NCBI GenBank assembly: GCA_023423415.1
Contig: JAFAFP010000038.1
Coordinates: forward strand, 1 to 64,000
Reading direction: 5' to 3'
DNA from: Pseudomonadota bacterium
Lineage (GTDB): Bacteria; Pseudomonadota; Alphaproteobacteria; Rhizobiales; Xanthobacteraceae
DNA: 64,000 nt
Below, in pieces: positions 16,561-27,192 of this stretch (position 1 is the first letter of the stretch; each line of letters begins with the position of its first letter). Both the position numbers and the translations under genes were made by a program. Under the pieces are notes generated by a model. It was not told the origin of the DNA. It saw only the letters and a list, made by a program, of their open reading frames with translations, and ran no database searches.

Positions 16561-18540
16561 TCAATCGCCGGGACCGCCCTGTGGAATGGAGGTCGTGCCG
16601 GCGAAACGCGTCTGCCACCCAGACGCGTGCTGATAATAAGTGACGGCATCGAACAGCAGCGCCTTGTCGAGCCGCCCTTCATCCGCTGGTTCTCCGCCGA
16701 TGAAGCCCTTCACATCGCGGCGCGGTCCGAGCAGCGCGATCTCGTCGCCGCGCACGAGCGCCACCTTCTGATAGTTCGAGATGAAAGCGCGGGCCGGCCC
16801 ATCCGCACCGAACTGGTCCTGTCCGATGAAGCGGCTCCGATAGCTGAGACGCAGCGCACCGAGAATGCTGGGTGCGATATCGATCTGGCTGACCAGCCGG
16901 TCGATCCGCCGCGGCGCGACGAAACCGGGCGCGTAGAACAGCGCCGGGATATGGTAGGCGGTCGGATCGACCTCGATCCGGCCCGCCGATGAGGCTGCAT
17001 GATCGGCAAGGAAAACAAACAGCGTATCCTTGAACCACGGCCTGGTCCGCGCCTGCTCCAGAAATTTGCCGATCGCGTAATCGGTGTAGCGGACACCGCC
17101 TTCCCGCGTCTGCTCGACATATTTTGTCAGCGTCCGGTCGGCGAGACTGGCCGCGCCTGTTTGATGCGGCGGCGCGATGCGCCCGGCCGGATAGGTGAAC
17201 GGCCTGTGGTTCGACACCGTCATGACGTGCTGAAAGAATTTGCGTCCGGAAGCAACCGACGCATCAGCTTCCTTGAGCGCGCGCGCAAACAGATCTTCGT
17301 CGCACACGCCCCAGGCATTAGAAAAACTCACCTCCGACGGGGTAAACTGCTTCCGATCGACAACCTTGTAACCGTTGCTGCCGAAGAAGGCGTTCATGTT
17401 GTCGAAATAGCCGTCCCCTCCATAGAGGAACGTCGCGTCATATCCGTGTTCGCGCAGAACAGAGCCCAGCGAAAACAGCTTTTCGTTGCCGGGTCGCCGC
17501 AGGATCGATTGACCGGGTGTCGGCGGCACTGACAATGTGACGGCCTCCAGCCCGCGCACGGTGCGCGTTCCGGTCGCCAGCATGTTGGTGAAGAAAGTCG
17601 ATTGATCCGCCAGTGCGTCGAGATTGGGCGTCAGGTCATTCCGATTGCCGAAGTGAGCCATGAAATTGGCGCTCAGGCTTTCGATCGTGACCAGCACCAC
17701 ATTCTTGCGCAGCGGCGGTGTCGGCTGGATGACGTCACGCGTGACATCACCCGGATTTGCGGTGATGAAGCGTGCATTGGGCGCAGCAACGAGCTCGCGG
17801 ATGCGCGTGTTCACCTTCTGCTCGTCTTGGACAAGATAGAAGCGGCGGTAGTCGATCTCGTTGCGGAAGAAGGCCCGCACCAGCGAGTAATAGCCGTCCT
17901 CTGACAGCTCGTTGGCATAGGCGTTGCTACTGACTTCGGTCCAGCCCGACTTGGGCGTGTCATTCATGAAGAAGGCCGAAGCGCCGAGTACAATGACGAC
18001 GCCAGCCCGACCAGCAAACGACACCTTGTCGGGCTGCGCGCGGAGCGGACGGCGCAGCAGCCATGTCAAAAGCAGCGCTGCGGTCGCAAGTCCGGCCAGC
18101 ATCTTGCCGACCGGATAGGACTCCCAGATGTTGCCGGCGACTTCGCGGGTATAGACGAGATAGTCGACCGCAATGAAGTTGAAACGCGACGTGAATTCGT
18201 TCCAGAACAACACTTCGCCAATCATCGTGAAACCGATGGCGAGCGCGACGAAGGCAAAGCCACTATAAGTCGCGATGCGATCCACCCGGCCACCACGCCA
18301 CGCGGCCGGCAACAGCGCCCAGTAGACCGTGCCGGGCAAAAGCGCGACCAGCAGCACGGCGGCATCGAACCAAAGGCCAATGATGAAGGGTCGAACGATG
18401 TCCAACGGGGTGTCGATAAAGGCGTGCCCTGATTTGATGGCGAGCCCGATCCGAACCAGCGTCTGCGCGACAAGAAAGACGGCGATGACCGGCCAGAAGC
18501 GCCGCAGCCAGACCTGCAGCACGGATTTTACCGCTGACAT
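16561..18540 (-). CDS. LtaS-type membrane sulfatase-fold transferase
   Basis: 659 residues. Five hydrophobic helices in the first ~190 residues, then a periplasmic alkaline-phosphatase/sulfatase fold: VLVTIESLSANFMAHFG (metal Glu), TGTRTVRGLEA with the likely nucleophile Thr, and FVFLADHAASSAG (Asp-His metal ligands). The architecture is that of LtaS/OpgB/MdoB phosphoglycerol or phosphoethanolamine transferases, which move a lipid head group onto a glycan or another lipid outside the inner membrane. A gram-negative host makes periplasmic glucan or lipid modification more likely than lipoteichoic acid; which one is not decidable. Transcribed alone towards the glycosylase gene. Confidence 0.87.
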   Translation of the reverse strand: MSAVKSVLQVWLRRFWPVIAVFLVAQTLVRIGLAIKSGHAFIDTPLDIVRPFIIGLWFDAAVLLVALLPGTVYWALLPAAWRGGRVDRIATYSGFAFVALAIGFTMIGEVLFWNEFTSRFNFIAVDYLVYTREVAGNIWESYPVGKMLAGLATAALLLTWLLRRPLRAQPDKVSFAGRAGVVIVLGASAFFMNDTPKSGWTEVSSNAYANELSEDGYYSLVRAFFRNEIDYRRFYLVQDEQKVNTRIRELVAAPNARFITANPGDVTRDVIQPTPPLRKNVVLVTIESLSANFMAHFGNRNDLTPNLDALADQSTFFTNMLATGTRTVRGLEAVTLSVPPTPGQSILRRPGNEKLFSLGSVLREHGYDATFLYGGDGYFDNMNAFFGSNGYKVVDRKQFTPSEVSFSNAWGVCDEDLFARALKEADASVASGRKFFQHVMTVSNHRPFTYPAGRIAPPHQTGAASLADRTLTKYVEQTREGGVRYTDYAIGKFLEQARTRPWFKDTLFVFLADHAASSAGRIEVDPTAYHIPALFYAPGFVAPRRIDRLVSQIDIAPSILGALRLSYRSRFIGQDQFGADGPARAFISNYQKVALVRGDEIALLGPRRDVKGFIGGEPADEGRLDKALLFDAVTYYQHASGWQTRFAGTTSIPQGGPGD

Positions 18541-18633
18541 GTGGAATCCCGTCCCCGTGTGAACGGGCTATGCCAGCGACTGCAATTACGGTTCGATTGT
18601 GGCGGAGCGATAAAAACCGACGCCGTCATCGCC

Positions 18634-18657
18634 AGACCTGTCAGGGTTGACAGGTCT
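18634..18657 (-). terminator. Hairpin downstream of prfC
   Basis: AGACCTGTCA (18634-18643) pairs perfectly with TGACAGGTCT (18648-18657) around a 4-base loop, 30 bases past the prfC stop. There is no U-run on the minus strand, so efficiency is uncertain. Confidence 0.5.
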
Positions 18658-18686
18658 GCCCTCTCCTCGGTCAGTGCCCAGCGAGC

Positions 18687-20315
<1,629 letters not shown>

Positions 20316-20451
20316 GGTGGGGCCTTGTACAGGTCCGATGTGCGGATTCAAGTCCACAGATAGGTATCGCGCGACCGGATGCCACTGGACCCATGCGGTA
20401 AATTCGAGCTAAGTCGCTGCAACAAATCAAAATAACGAGGGGAGTGATGAC

Positions 20452-21420
20452 ATGATGTCTTTCCGTGCTTTGACCGCAATTGCGGTCACGGCTGGCGCAT
20501 TGGCGGCTCAGACCGTGGCGGCTCAGACCTACCCCGATCGACCCGTGAAGATCGTCGTGCCGATCGGCCCGGGCGGCAGCTACGATATCGTCGGCCGCAC
20601 CGTTGCCGATGCATTGGCGAAACGTCTCGGGCAGCCCGTGGTGGCGGAAAACAAGCCAGGCGCCGGCACGGTGATCGGCACGCAATTCGTGGCCTCATCA
20701 CCGGCCGACGGATACACGCTGCTGGTCGGCGGCCTGAGCAATATCGTGTTCAACCAGTCGCTCTATTCCAAGCTGCAGCACGACCCGATGAAGGAATTCA
20801 CGCCGGTCGCGATCGTGTTCGGCTTCCCCTACATTCTGGTCGGCCGCAAGGACCTTCCCTACTCGACGCTGTCCGAGGTCATCGCGGCGGCGAAGAAAGA
20901 GCCGGGCAAGCTGAGCATGGCCAATGCCGGCGTGGGCACCGGACAGCATCTCGTCGCCGCCGCGCTGATGCAGGCGACCGGAACCAAGTTCCTCGACGTC
21001 CCTTACAAAGGTGCACAGGCCGCCTACCCTGACATTTTGTCCGGCCGTGTCGACTTCTTCATCGATTCCTTCTCGGCCGCCTTGCCGCATGTGAAGAACG
21101 GTTCCGTGAAGGGGATCGCCGTCGCAGGACCCAAGCGAAACCCGCAGCTTCCCGATGTGCCAACGATGGCAGAAGCCGGCGTGAAGGGCTTCGACATCGA
21201 TTCCTGGATCGGCATTTTCGCTCCGGCCAAGACGCCGCCGGAAGCGCTGGCGAAGCTGCGCAAGGAAGTGCGGGCCGTCATCCCGGAGCTGAAAGACGCC
21301 TATGCGAAGATCGGCGGCACGACCATCGAGATGAGCGAAGCCGAGACCGGCCCGTTCATCCAGAAGGAATATGACGCCTGGACCAAGGTGATCAAGGACA
21401 GCGGCATCAAGCTGGATTGA
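20452..21420 (+). CDS. Bug/TctC-family periplasmic solute-binding protein (2)
   Basis: 322 residues; ATG 20452 after GAGGGGAG. Sec signal to about residue 24 (VAA-QTYPD). Family pattern: VKIVVPIGPGGSYDIVGR, VVAENKPGAGTVIGTQ, ADGYTLLVGG, FLDVPYKGAQAAYPDILSG, PTMAEAGVKGFDIDSWIG. An orphan receptor for a carboxylate: no TctA/TctB partner, enzyme or regulator adjoins it (neighbours are prfC and an epimerase). Only its ligand class, not the ligand, can be suggested. Confidence 0.92.
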   Translation: MMSFRALTAIAVTAGALAAQTVAAQTYPDRPVKIVVPIGPGGSYDIVGRTVADALAKRLGQPVVAENKPGAGTVIGTQFVASSPADGYTLLVGGLSNIVFNQSLYSKLQHDPMKEFTPVAIVFGFPYILVGRKDLPYSTLSEVIAAAKKEPGKLSMANAGVGTGQHLVAAALMQATGTKFLDVPYKGAQAAYPDILSGRVDFFIDSFSAALPHVKNGSVKGIAVAGPKRNPQLPDVPTMAEAGVKGFDIDSWIGIFAPAKTPPEALAKLRKEVRAVIPELKDAYAKIGGTTIEMSEAETGPFIQKEYDAWTKVIKDSGIKLD

Positions 21421-21432
21421 TCGTCCTATAGC

Positions 21433-21466
21433 CAGGTCATGGCCGGGCTTGCCCGACCATGACCTG
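21433..21466. terminator. Bidirectional terminator hairpin overlapping the epimerase 3' end
   Basis: CAGGTCATGG (21433-21442) pairs with CCATGACCTG (21457-21466), and the stem continues inward with CGGGC/GCCCG after one mismatch, leaving a 2-base loop. It begins 12 bases after the tctC-2 stop and includes the last codons of the convergent epimerase gene. Confidence 0.7.
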
Positions 21467-22189
21467 ATCCCTCATCCTGAATGCCGCATCGAAGCCAAGC
21501 TCGCGCTTGGCTTTCTCGCTCGATACCGCGCCATCGTCCTCAGCAATGTTGTAGATGCCGGGCGCTCCGCGGGCCAGCGCCAGCAATGCCGCATGTGCGG
21601 CGGCATCGATATGCAGTGATGCTGCACCATTCGGAATTTCTGTCCAGGTGCCGGGCCCGTAAAGCCGGCCGTAGCGCAAGACGATGCCATCGATCCCTGG
21701 CGTCTGCGTCACCGCCTGTTCAAGCGCAGCGACACCCTCAGCGGTCCGTCTGCCGTAACCATTGTCGCCAAGAGCGAGCGGATGCTCCTCCGTGAGCGCC
21801 TCATCGCCCGGCGCATAAGCGAAGGCGATGCTTTGCGCGATCATGCGGCGCACGCCGCTGGCGAGCGCTGCATCGACGAGATTGCGCGTCCCCTCGATGC
21901 GCAGCCGCGCATTGCTGTCGAGTGCAGCCTGCAATTTTTGCGGATCGAGTTCCTGCGGCAGATCGGTCAATTGATGGATGATCACATCGGGCTGCGCCGC
22001 ATAAACTGCAAGCTTCAGTTTGTGGGCGTCGTAGACGTCGACGATCGCGGGCGTCGCACCCAAAGTATGCAAGGCCGCCGCTTTGGTCTCGGAGCGCGTC
22101 GTGCCGACGACATCGTGCCCTGCTTGTCGCAACAGCACGACCAGCCGCCGACCGATCACGCCTGCGGCGCCGGCAAGAAAGATTTTCAT
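21437..22189 (-). CDS. NAD(P)-dependent epimerase/dehydratase, short-chain (extended) family
   Basis: 250 residues. Rossmann start MKIFLAGAAGVIGRRLV carries the GxxGxxG nucleotide motif; residues 60-130 (YAAQPDVIIHQLTDLP, GTRNLVDAALASGVRR) fit the NAD-dependent epimerase family. The usual YxxxK active-site motif is not obvious (the region near 145 reads NGYGRRTAEGVAALE), so it may be an atypical or NmrA-like reductase. The start codon overlaps the stop of the DUF2459 gene (ATGA), so the two are co-translated. Substrate unknown. Confidence 0.85.
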   Translation of the reverse strand: MKIFLAGAAGVIGRRLVVLLRQAGHDVVGTTRSETKAAALHTLGATPAIVDVYDAHKLKLAVYAAQPDVIIHQLTDLPQELDPQKLQAALDSNARLRIEGTRNLVDAALASGVRRMIAQSIAFAYAPGDEALTEEHPLALGDNGYGRRTAEGVAALEQAVTQTPGIDGIVLRYGRLYGPGTWTEIPNGAASLHIDAAAHAALLALARGAPGIYNIAEDDGAVSSEKAKRELGFDAAFRMRDQVMVGQARP

Positions 22190-22929
22190 ATCCGCGCTCC
22201 CTCGACGGCCGGCAACTGGACCAGGCCCGATCGCATTTTCAAATCGAACAACAAACCGGCCGGCAACGTGGCGAGCACCGGCGTTGTCGGCAATCCTGCA
22301 GCCGACAATACATCCCCGACCCAGTGATTGCAGACGTTGAAGATATTGAACGAGCCATTGGCTCGGTAAAACAGGCTCGGGCCATAGAGACCTTTACCAA
22401 GCACCTGCGGCATGGACGCATTGCCGCTTCCGGCAAAGCTCTCTTCGATTCTGACCAGCATGCGAGCGAAGCCGCCCTCACCGACTTCGATACGCACGAT
22501 ATCCGCTGATGGAAATATCCGGCGCGGCGTATCGCTTAGTCCGACGACATGCAGGACCGATGCGTTGCCGGGACTGAACAATGCGCGCAACGCACGTGCG
22601 ACCGTCAGCGAGGCTGCATCCGGTACAGAAGAATAGAAGCCCTCGTCGCCCCATCCGATTTCAATAAAGGGGTAAGCCACAAAGCGTTGCGCGACCGCAA
22701 TCAGCGCGTCATCACCGTTTCGGCCTGCAATCTCCGCCATGCGCGCTGTCGGAATTGCAATCCCGGCATGATAGCCATGACTGATGACGAACACATCTGT
22801 CTTCGTCGATAGCGACGCCGGCGGCCATAGCGACGGATCGCCCGGCCGCGCCGTAATAACGGTGATAACGACCATAAGGACGGCGATCGCGACGAGACCA
22901 AACCCGAGATACCGAGCGGCCCGCCGCAT
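22186..22929 (-). CDS. DUF2459-family membrane-anchored protein
   Basis: 247 residues from ATG 22929. One N-terminal membrane helix (~8-27), then a periplasmic domain with DVFVISHGYHAGIAIPTAR, FIEIGWGDEGFYSS, an FSPGNASVLHVVGL stretch and FNIFNVCNHWVGDVLSAAGL. These are the marks of the DUF2459 family; the conserved His, Asp and Cys-Asn-His positions suggest an enzyme of papain/NlpC-like type, but no activity is established. First gene of a two-gene operon with the epimerase (ATGA overlap). Confidence 0.8.
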   Translation of the reverse strand: MRRAARYLGFGLVAIAVLMVVITVITARPGDPSLWPPASLSTKTDVFVISHGYHAGIAIPTARMAEIAGRNGDDALIAVAQRFVAYPFIEIGWGDEGFYSSVPDAASLTVARALRALFSPGNASVLHVVGLSDTPRRIFPSADIVRIEVGEGGFARMLVRIEESFAGSGNASMPQVLGKGLYGPSLFYRANGSFNIFNVCNHWVGDVLSAAGLPTTPVLATLPAGLLFDLKMRSGLVQLPAVEGARI

Positions 22930-22933
22930 CGTC

Positions 22934-23038
22934 TAGAGCCTTTCCAGCTTTGATTGAATCAAAGCCGGGGCTCTGGCTTGTTGTTTTGCTGCGTTTTCTT
23001 CACGCAAACCGGTATCCACTTTGCTCGAAAACGCTCTA
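22934..23038. repeat. Hyphomicrobiales interspersed repeat between valS and the DUF2459 gene
   Basis: AGAGCC (22935-22940) / GGCTCT (22969-22974) enclose a perfect inner stem GCTTTGATT (22947-22955) / AATCAAAGC (22957-22965). A conserved arm with TTCTTCACGC, ACCGGTATCCAC and CGAAAACGCTCTA follows. I recognise this composite from many intergenic regions of Bradyrhizobium-like genomes. It begins at the valS stop codon itself, so it forms the valS 3' end and probably its terminator. Confidence 0.75.
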
Positions 23039-25858
23039 CGCCGCGCTTTTCAGCCGCTCCAATGCCTCGAGGATCTTCGCCTTGCGGCCTTCGGCTTCGG
23101 CGCGCTTTTCCCTTTCCTCTTCGACGACCTCTTCCCGCGCATTGGCGACGAATTTTTCGTTGGAGAGCTTGGCGTCGACGCGCTTGATGTCGGAATCGGC
23201 CTTGGCCAACTCCTTCTCAAGCCGCGCGCGCTCGGCCGCGAGGTCGATCACGCCTTTCAGCGGCAACGCCGCAGACTCGCCGCGCACCAGAAACTGGACC
23301 GAACCGCTTGGCACTTTGTGTTGGAATACAATTTCCGACACTCGGGCGAGGCGCTTCACGAATTCCAGCCAGCGGCTGGCGCGAGCCTGCGTTTCCTTGG
23401 ACGCTTCGACCAGCACCAGCGGCATCAGCGTTGCCGGCGCGATGTTCATCTCCGACCGCAGCGAACGGATAGTGGTGATGAGATCGACCACCCAACCAAT
23501 TTCCGCTTCGGCCGCCGGATCGTCGAGGCCGTCGTGAACAGGCCATTCCATCAGCGCCAATACGTTCGGCCGCTGCTGATCGGATTGTTGCAACTCAGCC
23601 TTGGTCTCGTCCATGCGTTCCGGCTCGACCGAGAACGGCCCCGTGACCCACCACAACTCCTCGGTGATGAACGGCATGAACGGATGCAGCAGCTTGACGA
23701 TCTCGTCACGCGCCCAGGCGACCATCGCCCGGGTTTCGGTCTTGTCATCGCCATCCGGGCCCGTAAGCACCGGCTTCACCAGCTCGAGATACCAGTCGCA
23801 ATAGATGTTCCAGACGAAGCGATAGGCTGCGCCGGCTGCCTCATTGAACCGGTAGGCCTCGATCGCTGCCGTGACCTCTCGCGTCGCTTTCGCGGTCTCA
23901 TGCGCAATCCAGCGATTGAGCGTCAGCTTGGCGCTGGCCGGATTGAAATCCGGTACCGTGACGCACTGGTTCATCTCCGCAAAACGTGCCGCGTTCCAGA
24001 GCTTGGTCGCGAAGTTGCGATATCCCTCGACACGCTGCGTCGACAGCTTGATGTCGCGCCCCTGCGCCGCCATCGCCGCCAGCGTGAAACGCAGCGCATC
24101 GGCACCGTACTTGTCGATCAGGTCGAGCGGGTCCATCACATTGCCCTTCGACTTCGACATCTTGGCGCCCTTCTCGTCGCGGACGAGCGCGTGGATGTAG
24201 ACGGTGTGGAACGGCACCTCCTTCATGAAGTGCAGTCCCATCATCATCATACGGGCGCCCCAGAAGAAGATGATGTCGAAACCGGTGACCAGCACGTTGG
24301 TCGGGTAGTAGCGCTTCACCTCAGGCGAATCGTCCGGCCAGCCGAGCGTCGAGAACGGCCACAGCGCCGACGAAAACCAGGTATCGAGCACGTCCTCGTC
24401 GCGGGTCAGATAAGCCGCGCGGCGGGCGGCATCCTGCGCGATCGCGGTGCCCTCTTCTTCCGTGATGACACCGTTCGCGGTGTCATAGGCCAGCGCTTCA
24501 GCGACAGCCTCGTCTTCGGTTTCAGCGACATAAACTTTGCCGTCAGCACCGTACCAGGCCGGGATCTGGTGGCCCCACCAGAGCTGGCGCGACACGCACC
24601 ACGGCTGGATGTTTTCCATCCACTCGAAATACGTCTTCTCCCAGTTCTTCGGCACGAACCTGGTGCGGTCGTCGCGCACCGCGGCAATGGCTTCTTTCGC
24701 CATCGTCTTGGCGTCAACGTACCACTGGTCGGTGAGGAACGGTTCGATCACAACGTTCGAGCGATCGCCGTGCGGCACCATGTGGGTGTTCGGCTCGATT
24801 TTCTCGAGAAGTCCCTTCTCCTCCATCCGCGCGACGATGGCCTTGCGCGCCGCTTCACGGCTCATGCCGTGCATCGCCAGCGTTTCGGTGAGGTCCGCGG
24901 ATGCTTCAACGCCTTCAAGGAAGGCGTCATTGTCCTTCAGATTCAAACGCGCTTCGGTGTCAAAGATATTGACCTGCGGCAAGTCATGTCGCTTGCCGAC
25001 CTCGAAGTCATTGAAATCATGCGCCGGCGTGATCTTCACCGCGCCCGAGCCCTTCTCGGGATCGGCATAGTCGTCACCGATGATTGGAATGCGGCGGCCA
25101 ACCAGCGGCAGAATCGCATATTTGCCGATCAGATGACCAATCTTCGCATTGTCGGGATGCACCGCGACCGCAGTGTCACCAAGCATCGTTTCAGGACGCG
25201 TCGTCGCAACCGTGATGAATTCGCCGGGACTGTTCTCGATCGGATATTTGAAGTGCCACAAATGTCCCTTGACCTCGACCTGCACGACCTCGAGATCGGA
25301 GATCGCCGTCAACAGCTTCGGGTCCCAATTGACCAGCCGCTTGTCCTTATAGATGAGGCCGGACCGATAGAGCTCGACGAAGACCTTCAGCACGGCCTTT
25401 GACAGGCCCTCATCCATCGTGAAGCGTTCGCGCGACCAGTCGCACGACGCACCGAGCCGCTTGAGCTGATTGATGATGGTGCCGCCCGACTCGGCCTTCC
25501 ACTCCCAGACGCGCTCCAGAAACTTCTCGCGCCCCATGTCGCGGCGGCCGGGAAGCTGGCGCTCCATCAGTTGGCGTTCGACCACCATCTGGGTGGCAAT
25601 GCCGGCGTGGTCGGTGCCGACCTGCCAGAGCACGTCCTTGCCCCGCATCCGCTCGAACCGGACCAGAATGTCTTGCAGCGTGTTGTTCAGCGCATGGCCC
25701 ATATGCAGCGAGCCGGTCACGTTCGGTGGCGGAATGACGATACAATAAGGTTCCGCGCCAGCACGGTCTGGGCGGCCGGCCTGAAACGCCAACGCCTGTT
25801 CCCAAGCCTGCGATATGCGCGGCTCCACGTCTGAAGGCTGGTAAGTCTTGTCAATCAT
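23036..25858 (-). CDS. valS: Valyl-tRNA synthetase
   Basis: 940 residues from ATG 25858 (MIDKTYQPSDVEPRIS); the frame is open 32 codons upstream but without family sequence. Class Ia synthetase: HIGH-type motif in PPPNVTGSLHMGHALNNT, editing (CP1) domain at ~200-400 with TTRPETMLGDTAVAV, KMSKS loop in GAKMSKSKGNVMDP, anticodon-binding domain at ~650-800, and a C-terminal coiled coil (ERARLEKELAKADSDIKRVD) that grips tRNA-Val. Lies downstream of tolC and popZ on the same strand, an order typical of Hyphomicrobiales, though the MFS gene interrupts it here on the other strand. Confidence 0.98.
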   Translation of the reverse strand: MIDKTYQPSDVEPRISQAWEQALAFQAGRPDRAGAEPYCIVIPPPNVTGSLHMGHALNNTLQDILVRFERMRGKDVLWQVGTDHAGIATQMVVERQLMERQLPGRRDMGREKFLERVWEWKAESGGTIINQLKRLGASCDWSRERFTMDEGLSKAVLKVFVELYRSGLIYKDKRLVNWDPKLLTAISDLEVVQVEVKGHLWHFKYPIENSPGEFITVATTRPETMLGDTAVAVHPDNAKIGHLIGKYAILPLVGRRIPIIGDDYADPEKGSGAVKITPAHDFNDFEVGKRHDLPQVNIFDTEARLNLKDNDAFLEGVEASADLTETLAMHGMSREAARKAIVARMEEKGLLEKIEPNTHMVPHGDRSNVVIEPFLTDQWYVDAKTMAKEAIAAVRDDRTRFVPKNWEKTYFEWMENIQPWCVSRQLWWGHQIPAWYGADGKVYVAETEDEAVAEALAYDTANGVITEEEGTAIAQDAARRAAYLTRDEDVLDTWFSSALWPFSTLGWPDDSPEVKRYYPTNVLVTGFDIIFFWGARMMMMGLHFMKEVPFHTVYIHALVRDEKGAKMSKSKGNVMDPLDLIDKYGADALRFTLAAMAAQGRDIKLSTQRVEGYRNFATKLWNAARFAEMNQCVTVPDFNPASAKLTLNRWIAHETAKATREVTAAIEAYRFNEAAGAAYRFVWNIYCDWYLELVKPVLTGPDGDDKTETRAMVAWARDEIVKLLHPFMPFITEELWWVTGPFSVEPERMDETKAELQQSDQQRPNVLALMEWPVHDGLDDPAAEAEIGWVVDLITTIRSLRSEMNIAPATLMPLVLVEASKETQARASRWLEFVKRLARVSEIVFQHKVPSGSVQFLVRGESAALPLKGVIDLAAERARLEKELAKADSDIKRVDAKLSNEKFVANAREEVVEEEREKRAEAEGRKAKILEALERLKSAA

Positions 25859-25968
25859 TTGGAAATCCGCTTTCGGCGTCCCGCGCCAACGGGCTACAAA
25901 GCCCACCCGTCCGCGTACTGTCAACGCCGTTGCCGACAATACGCACCAATCCAACCGGTCCTAGAGCT

Positions 25969-27186
25969 GTGTCGCCCCCCGCTCCGCTTGCAACTCCCAA
26001 TCGCGCGATCTTCCTGCTGTCGCTCTCGGCCTTTGCCAGTCAGGCGATGGTGCGGGTCTCCGATTCGCTCCTGCCGCAGATCGCGACCGATCTCGCGGTC
26101 ACCGTGGGCGCGGCCTCGGTCGTGGTGACAGCCTACAGCATTGCGCACGGCACTGTGCAATTGTTCGGCGGCGAGATCGGCGACCGGTTCGGAAAATACT
26201 ACGCGGTGGCCGCTCTCACCGCCTTTTCCGCCATCGTCGTGTTCCTGTGCGGGCTTGCGCAATCGCTGCCGCAACTGGTCGCTTACCGGTTGCTGAGTGG
26301 CCTCGCCTGCGGCTGCGTCATACCGCTGGCGATGGCGTATGTCGGCGATGTCGTGCCGTATGAGCACCGGCAGCAGGTACTCGGCCGCTTTCTCACGGGG
26401 CAGTTGTCCGGGCTGTTATTCGGTCAAGTTGCCGGCGGCGTGCTCGGCGACTGGTTCGGGTGGCGCAACGTATTCTTTATCCTATCGGGATTGTTCGCCA
26501 TCGCTGCTGCGCTTCTCATTGCCGAACTATGCTTGAATCCGGCAACGCGCGTCTCAAGTCAACGCTCTGGCCGGAAAGGCGGTCTCATCGACGAATACAA
26601 AACGGTGCTTCGATCGCCCTTTGCGCGACTGCTGATAACCTGTGTCTTCTTCGAGGCCGGCTTGATCTATGCCGTGCTGAGCTACGTGGGCGCTGATTTG
26701 CACCTGCGGTTTGGATTGGGCTTTACGCTGGTCGGAATCGTGGTCGGATGCTTCGCATTTGGTGGCCTGCTTTACACCTTCCTGGTCAGGATCCTGGTGA
26801 ACAGACTCGGCCAGATCGGGCTTGTCATTGCCGGCGGCAGCTTCGTCTCATTAGGCTTTCTGACGCTGGTGCTGCAACCCGTCTGGTGGCTTGCGCCTGC
26901 AGCGATGATCGCCATCGGTCTCGGTTTCTACATGGTGCACAATACCTTGCAGACCAATGCGACGCAGATGGTGCCGCAAGCCCGCGCCACCTCGCTCGCG
27001 ATCTTCTCGTCGTCGCTCTATATGGGACTGACGGCGGGCGTTGCCGCTGCTGCGCCGATCGTCGACCGCTTCACGGCCGTACCGGTATTCGCGTTCTCAG
27101 CCATCGGCTTTCCAGCGCTATGTGTCGTGATCGCGCGTGGACTTACCCGCCATCGCCGCAACGAACAACGACTGGCTAAGGACTGA
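25969..27186 (+). CDS. MFS transporter
   Basis: 405 residues from GTG 25969; a TTG at 25930 is the only other option and neither has a clear ribosome site. Twelve hydrophobic segments. The loop 2-3 motif is present as GGEIGDRFGKYYAV (family consensus GxxxDRxGRR), and a motif-C-like glycine pattern in helix 5 (LSGLLFGQVAGGVLGDWFGW) points to an exporter (DHA1-like). Inner-membrane drug/proton antiport or metabolite efflux is likely; substrate not predictable. It sits between valS and popZ in opposite orientation, separating genes that are usually neighbours, which suggests a later insertion. Confidence 0.9.
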   Translation: MSPPAPLATPNRAIFLLSLSAFASQAMVRVSDSLLPQIATDLAVTVGAASVVVTAYSIAHGTVQLFGGEIGDRFGKYYAVAALTAFSAIVVFLCGLAQSLPQLVAYRLLSGLACGCVIPLAMAYVGDVVPYEHRQQVLGRFLTGQLSGLLFGQVAGGVLGDWFGWRNVFFILSGLFAIAAALLIAELCLNPATRVSSQRSGRKGGLIDEYKTVLRSPFARLLITCVFFEAGLIYAVLSYVGADLHLRFGLGFTLVGIVVGCFAFGGLLYTFLVRILVNRLGQIGLVIAGGSFVSLGFLTLVLQPVWWLAPAAMIAIGLGFYMVHNTLQTNATQMVPQARATSLAIFSSSLYMGLTAGVAAAAPIVDRFTAVPVFAFSAIGFPALCVVIARGLTRHRRNEQRLAKD

Positions 27187-27192
27187 AAACCG

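Noticed and set aside
23021..25402. 793-codon open frame antisense to valS
   Set aside because: Same cause: the sense frame is an unmistakable valyl-tRNA synthetase and the antisense product shows no family sequence or ribosome site.
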